A stretch of 64,000 nucleotides of DNA, taken from contig NZ_CP151943.1 of NCBI RefSeq assembly GCF_038592905.1, positions 4,910,501 to 4,974,500 of the forward strand, read 5' to 3'. This DNA is from Neobacillus sp. FSL H8-0543 (GTDB taxonomy: Bacteria; Bacillota; Bacilli; Bacillales; Cytobacillaceae). Made by a program: the position numbers and the translations under genes. Below are positions 60,360-64,000 of this stretch, piece by piece (within the stretch, counting starts at the first letter, position 1; each line of letters starts with the position of its first letter). Below the pieces are notes generated by a model. That model searched no databases and was not told the origin of the DNA. It worked only from the letters and a program-made list of their open reading frames with translations.

Positions 60360-61523
60360 TTAAAGATTTAGAGCATAATAAATATATACTTCTGTTACTT
60401 TGGCTATGGATGAAATGGATATTTTTTCATCTCTTTGATGGGCTAAATCTTCGTCGCCAGGTCCAAAAATAATAAATGGGACATCTAAATCTGGAACTAG
60501 TTGGGAAGCATCCGTGTAAAAAATTATGCCTGTATATTCTGTCTTAATTGATAAATCATCACAGATAGTTTTGAATTTCTGTACAAGGCTATTCTCCACT
60601 GGTGTTTCAATAGCGGCTCTGTTATTTTCAACATCAATACTTATTGTTAAATTTCTAACTTGATTGTTCAAATTCTTTGCAATTTCCTCAGCTTTACGAA
60701 TAATAAACTCGTTTTCTTCTACGGACAAGGTTCGGATATCCAACACTGCTTTTGCATATTCGGGAATGATATTGGTTTGTATACCACCTTCAATTTTATT
60801 AATAGAAATAGATGATTTTCCTAATAACGGATGATTACTTTTGGTGTCCATTTCATTTTTTAATAGCTGTATAAACTCAAAAAGATATTCAATCGCATTA
60901 ACTCCTAATTCCGGCCGTGAGCCATGAGCCGCTACTCCTTTGGCCGTAATGCCTAGCCATAATGCACCTTTTTCCGCAATTCCCATTTTTTCATTCGTAG
61001 GTTCGGGTATGACGATTTCTTTTACTTTTTCTAAATAGCCAGATTCTTTTAAACGTAACGCTCCCATACCATTCGCTTCTTCATCTGCAGTAAAGCAGAA
61101 AAGTAAATCACAATTTGGAACAACTTCATTTTCAAGAATATAAAGTGCAGTTAGTATCATGGCGGTAACTCCGCCTTTCATATCAACCGCACCTCTACCA
61201 TATAAAAAGCCGTCTTTCAAGTGAGCATCAAAAGGGGGATAGGACCACTCATCCAAATTGTTGACCGAAACGGTGTCAACATGACCTATAAAAGCAACTG
61301 CTTCATAAGATTTTTTCCCAGGGATGGTTATAATGAGGCTGCCTCTATTTTTTCCATGATCAATTATCTCATAAGAGATAGAATGTCCTTTGAAGTAGGT
61401 TAGGATGGCATTAATCACATCCATTTCATTCCCTTGAGGATGAGTAGAGTTAATTTTTACTAGTGTGGATAGGATTTCAGTACAGCGCTGCTCGGTAACA
61501 AAGCTTCGAATGGTATTGTTCAT
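60360..61523 (-). CDS. M20-family peptidase (ArgE/DapE type)
   Basis: 387 residues. Metal ligands: VAFIGHVDTV (His, Asp), YGRGAVDMKGGVTAMI (Asp of the bridging site) and TADEEANGMGAL (catalytic Glu-Glu). The dimerisation domain is about residues 175-295, beginning GITAKGVAAHGSRPELGVNA. It cleaves an N-acyl or peptide bond. The ATG at 61523 is preceded by GGAGG; an ATG at 61538 overlaps that site. No operon partner on the minus strand apart from the urea transporter downstream. Confidence 0.9.
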   Translation of the reverse strand: MNNTIRSFVTEQRCTEILSTLVKINSTHPQGNEMDVINAILTYFKGHSISYEIIDHGKNRGSLIITIPGKKSYEAVAFIGHVDTVSVNNLDEWSYPPFDAHLKDGFLYGRGAVDMKGGVTAMILTALYILENEVVPNCDLLFCFTADEEANGMGALRLKESGYLEKVKEIVIPEPTNEKMGIAEKGALWLGITAKGVAAHGSRPELGVNAIEYLFEFIQLLKNEMDTKSNHPLLGKSSISINKIEGGIQTNIIPEYAKAVLDIRTLSVEENEFIIRKAEEIAKNLNNQVRNLTISIDVENNRAAIETPVENSLVQKFKTICDDLSIKTEYTGIIFYTDASQLVPDLDVPFIIFGPGDEDLAHQRDEKISISSIAKVTEVYIYYALNL

Positions 61524-61943
61524 TATTGAGACCTCCATGTCGGTGGAATAACCGCTTATTTACTCATGTGATAAATGGATTTACCATAGGTTATGAGTCG
61601 TATCATCAAAAAAATTGGATGGCCTACTTGTTACTCGTAAGCCTGGCGTTGGTTAATAGATCAAAGCAAACATGTCTCTCAAAACACTCTCTTTCTGAAA
61701 ATTATAACATTTTTTAACGAGTGATAGAATAATTTTACATTCCAAGGGGGATTTGTAAACATATTCGTGGTGTTTGTATATGTTAGGAGGATGTTCTTAA
61801 TGCATTTGTAGGGATACGATGTGAAATGTTAAGGAACCTAAGCAAATAAGAAAAATTTACCATTATTTTAGGTCGATTATTCTTACTCTCCACTGAATTT
61901 CCGAACGTTAGGGATTATTTTTAAAAAAGTATTCGTGTTTTTG

Positions 61944-61972
61944 TTGACGGTTGGAAATTCAGATGTTACTAT
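61944..61972 (+). promoter_or_regulatory. Promoter of the guanine-riboswitch transcript
   Basis: TTGACG (61944-61949), 17-bp spacer, TACTAT (61967-61972), about 25 bp before the aptamer. The stretch 61524-61943 contains no gene that I can support. Confidence 0.6.
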
Positions 61973-61997
61973 GGGTAAGTAAAAATTAAATATTATT

Positions 61998-62065
61998 CTC
62001 GTATAATACTTGGGGATATGGCCCGAGAGTTTCTACCAAGCTACCATTAATAGCTTGACTACGAG
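61998..62065 (+). promoter_or_regulatory. Purine (guanine-type) riboswitch aptamer
   Basis: P1 CTCGTA/TACGAG; J1/2 TAATACTTGGGGATATGGCC; P2/P3 loops GATATGG and CTACCATTAATAG; the conserved GTTTCTACC. The specificity base in TTGACTACGAG is C, as in guanine/hypoxanthine aptamers (T in adenine ones). A terminator lies 64 bp downstream. It controls the BMP-family nucleoside transporter. Confidence 0.92.
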
Positions 62066-62128
62066 GTTGTGTATATAAATTCGGAGATTAGCTTATTTTT
62101 TATTTCCATTATCTACCTTCCTGAAGTC

Positions 62129-62160
62129 AAGCACCGGTGTAACTCGGTGCTTTTTATTTT
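62129..62160 (+). terminator. Riboswitch expression-platform terminator
   Basis: AAGCACCG (62129-62136) and CGGTGCTT (62145-62152), then TTTATTTTTT, 46 bp before the transporter gene start. Guanine binding would favour it. Confidence 0.85.
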
Positions 62161-62205
62161 TTACAAAAACAATACAACATGATTAACTCAAGGAGGAAAA
62201 TTTCA

Positions 62206-63357
62206 ATGAAAAAAAGTACAAAGAAAATAGTATTGGTGTTATTCGTTGCTTTAATGACTGCTATTATGGCAGCATGCGGAAATGACTCAGCTAATGAAAA
62301 GGAAGCTAAGGCTGGATCAGGTGAAGAAGGATTAAAAATTGCGATTGTAACAAGCCCTTCAGGCGTTGATGATGGCAGCTTTAATGAAGATAACTATAAC
62401 GGTATCTTGAGCTTTATTGAAAAAAATTCAACAGCAACAGTAAAGGCTATTAAAGAAGAAACTGGCGATCCTGCTGCGGCTGTACAAGCGGTTGCTGATA
62501 TTGTGGCAGATTATGATGTGATTGTAACACCAGGGTTTCAATTTGCTGGAGTTTCTAGTATTGCTATGGAAAATCCTGATAAAATCTTTATTTTAAATGA
62601 CTCTGAGCCCGCACCTGTAGGTGACCAAACAAAGTTCGATAATATATATGCTATGAATTTCGCTGAGCAAGAAAGTGGATTTTTTGCAGGAATGGCTGCA
62701 GCACTCGAAACAAAATCAAATAAAGTAGCAGTTGTAAATGGTATAGCTTATCCTTCAAATGTAAATTATCAATTTGGCTTTGAATCGGGAGTCAATTATG
62801 CTAATAAGGTTTTTGGAAAAAGTGTTGAAGTTCTTGAATTATCAGGTTATGCAGGGACTGATGTAACTGGTGCTGATGTTGGTGGTAACTATGCAGGATC
62901 TTTTGCAGATGAAGCAACTGGGAAAGTTATCGGTAATGCGTTAATTAAACAAGGTGCAGATATCATCTTTGTTGCTGCAGGTGGTACTGGCAATGGTGTA
63001 TTTACATCAGTTAAAGAGGCTAAAGACGACGTAAAAGTGATTGGTGTGGATGTTGACCAATTTGATGAAGGTGTAAATGGTTCAGAAAATATCGTATTAA
63101 CATCTGCGGTTAAATTCATGAGTATGAATATTGAAAAGTCATTAAACTCTGTTGTTGATGGAAGCTTTAAAGGCGGAAATGTCGTTCTTCATGCAGATAC
63201 AGATTCAACTGGTTTTATTAAAGAAGAAGGTCGTCATCAATTATCAGAGGACACACTTGGTAAAATGAATGAAGCTTACGAGTTAGTTAAAGAGGGTACA
63301 ATCGTACCTGCATCAAATTTTAATGGTCATACTCCAGAAAAGTTTCCAGGGTTATAA
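62206..63357 (+). CDS. BMP-family nucleoside ABC transporter lipoprotein
   Basis: 383 residues. Lipobox AIMAAC with Cys near residue 25. The BMP family body shows GLKIAIVTSPSGVDDGSFN, FAEQESGFFAGMAAAL and FVAAGGTGNGVF. It binds a purine nucleoside such as guanosine. The guanine riboswitch supports a role in purine salvage. ATG at 62206 after AAGGAGGAAAATTTCA; an ATG at 62179 would lengthen it without a site. The ATPase gene follows after 122 bp. Confidence 0.92.
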   Translation: MKKSTKKIVLVLFVALMTAIMAACGNDSANEKEAKAGSGEEGLKIAIVTSPSGVDDGSFNEDNYNGILSFIEKNSTATVKAIKEETGDPAAAVQAVADIVADYDVIVTPGFQFAGVSSIAMENPDKIFILNDSEPAPVGDQTKFDNIYAMNFAEQESGFFAGMAAALETKSNKVAVVNGIAYPSNVNYQFGFESGVNYANKVFGKSVEVLELSGYAGTDVTGADVGGNYAGSFADEATGKVIGNALIKQGADIIFVAAGGTGNGVFTSVKEAKDDVKVIGVDVDQFDEGVNGSENIVLTSAVKFMSMNIEKSLNSVVDGSFKGGNVVLHADTDSTGFIKEEGRHQLSEDTLGKMNEAYELVKEGTIVPASNFNGHTPEKFPGL

Positions 63358-63389
63358 TTTATATTTAAAACAATAATGGAATATACCAT

Positions 63390-63452
63390 TAGAAGTTTAT
63401 CATTTCCCTATTTAAGAAACATAATAGGGAATGGTGAACTTCTTTTATATTA
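63390..63452 (+). other. Stem-loop between lipoprotein and ATPase genes
   Basis: AGAAGTTTATCATTTCCCTA pairs with TAGGGAATGGTGAACTTCT with few mismatches and is followed by TTTATATTATTTTT. It may act as partial terminator or mRNA stabiliser that keeps the binding protein more abundant than its ATPase. Confidence 0.65.
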
Positions 63453-63479
63453 TTTTTCCTAAGATAAAGGAGACGAAAG

Positions 63480-64000
63480 ATGTCTGATTATATTGTAGAA
63501 ATGAAACATATAACCAAACGATTTCCTGGAATAGTGGCAAACGATGACGTGACCATTGGAATAAAAAAAGGAGAAATTTTTGCCTTACTTGGAGAAAATG
63601 GTGCAGGCAAATCGACGTTGATGAGTATTCTAGGTGGTATGTACGAACCCGATGAAGGAGAAATATATATTCGGGGAGAGAAAGTGCAAATTAGTTCACC
63701 TAACCATGCGGCAAAGCTAAATATTGGAATGGTGCATCAGCATTTTAAGCTAGTCTCAGATTATACGATTACTGAGAATATTATCTTAGGAGTTGAGCCA
63801 ATCAAGAAATTTGCAGGTCTTTTTCCATACGTAGACATTCGAAATGCGAATCGGAAAATTGAAGAACTGTCTAAAAACTTTGGCTTAGAAGTGGACCCTA
63901 CGAAAAAAATCACCGATCTTACTGTTTCGATGCAGCAACGGGTGGAAATTTTAAAAGTGCTTTATCGTGAAGCGGAAATCCTTATTTTTGATGAACCAAC
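63480..64000 (+). CDS. Nucleoside ABC transporter ATP-binding protein (3' end outside window)
   Basis: 173 residues are present up to the window edge, with no stop. Motifs: Walker A GENGAGKST and the Q-loop HQHFKLV; the signature region reads LTVSMQQRVEILK and Walker B EILIFDEPT is the last visible part. This is the double-ATPase type (NupO/YufO-like, about 500 residues) that goes with BMP lipoproteins. AAAGGAGACG precedes the ATG at 63480. The permeases should follow outside the window. Confidence 0.9.
   Translation, partial: MSDYIVEMKHITKRFPGIVANDDVTIGIKKGEIFALLGENGAGKSTLMSILGGMYEPDEGEIYIRGEKVQISSPNHAAKLNIGMVHQHFKLVSDYTITENIILGVEPIKKFAGLFPYVDIRNANRKIEELSKNFGLEVDPTKKITDLTVSMQQRVEILKVLYREAEILIFDEP

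Overview
The window looks like chromosomal DNA from a Bacillaceae species (Bacillus/Neobacillus type). It has low GC, strong AGGAGG-type ribosome binding sites with frequent TTG and GTG starts, Gram-positive lipoproteins, an LPxTG-type wall-anchored protein, Bacillus-style riboswitches, and a bacteriocin of the heterocycloanthracin/sonorensin family. No rRNA, tRNA, CRISPR array or intact insertion sequence was seen.

Layout. 1-4.6 kb: an acyl-CoA catabolic operon (end of a biotin carboxylase, quinone-type oxidoreductase, ACAD10/11-like acyl-CoA dehydrogenase, APH-type kinase, SDR), a bacterial split version of the ACAD10/11 architecture. 5-10.5 kb: a Gfo/Idh/MocA oxidoreductase, a large secreted M14 carboxypeptidase and a glutaredoxin-like protein, among intergenic palindromes and gene fragments. 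11-18.1 kb: an anaerobic DMSO-reductase-family operon (radical SAM protein, TorD-type chaperone, molybdopterin subunit with Tat signal, Fe-S subunit, membrane anchor, extra poly-ferredoxin) behind Fnr-like boxes. 18.1-19.7 kb: a graveyard with a fabF fragment, an internally deleted lacI copy and a transposase remnant. 20-32 kb: a carbohydrate locus with a secreted GH114-type protein, a secreted DUF4874/DUF4832-type protein, a LacI regulator, a sugar ABC importer, a GH4 glycosidase and a PfkB kinase; together they suggest uptake and breakdown of a galactosaminide- or galactoside-containing polymer.

32-38 kb: RCC1-repeat protein, small helical protein, YdcZ-type transporter, FAH-family hydrolase, a 52-bp tandem array of palindromic units (13 full copies), and a divergent HxlR regulator/pirin pair. 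38.4-44.4 kb: a complete TOMM (linear azole peptide) cluster with a 10-Cys precursor, a maturation protein, a fused cyclodehydratase/YcaO protein and a SagB-type dehydrogenase. 45-52.5 kb: a catabolic operon with thioesterase, CoA ligase, dehydrogenase, SsuABC-like importer, glyoxalase-like protein and SDR. 52.5-54 kb: an M20 amidohydrolase behind an S-box-like (SAM) leader. 54-61.5 kb: esterase, zinc-ribbon protein, wall-anchored 1071-residue protein, urea transporter and M20 peptidase. 62-64 kb: a guanine-type riboswitch in front of a BMP-family nucleoside lipoprotein and its ATPase, which is cut by the window end.

One theme crosses the window. A family of about 50-bp palindromic elements with GGGTCAGTCCCC-type arms and a CTAAAGCTTTAG core occurs at eight or more places, mostly at 3' ends of genes, and three copies sit exactly where a gene is truncated (HNH endonuclease, fabF, and a macro-domain-associated C-terminal domain).
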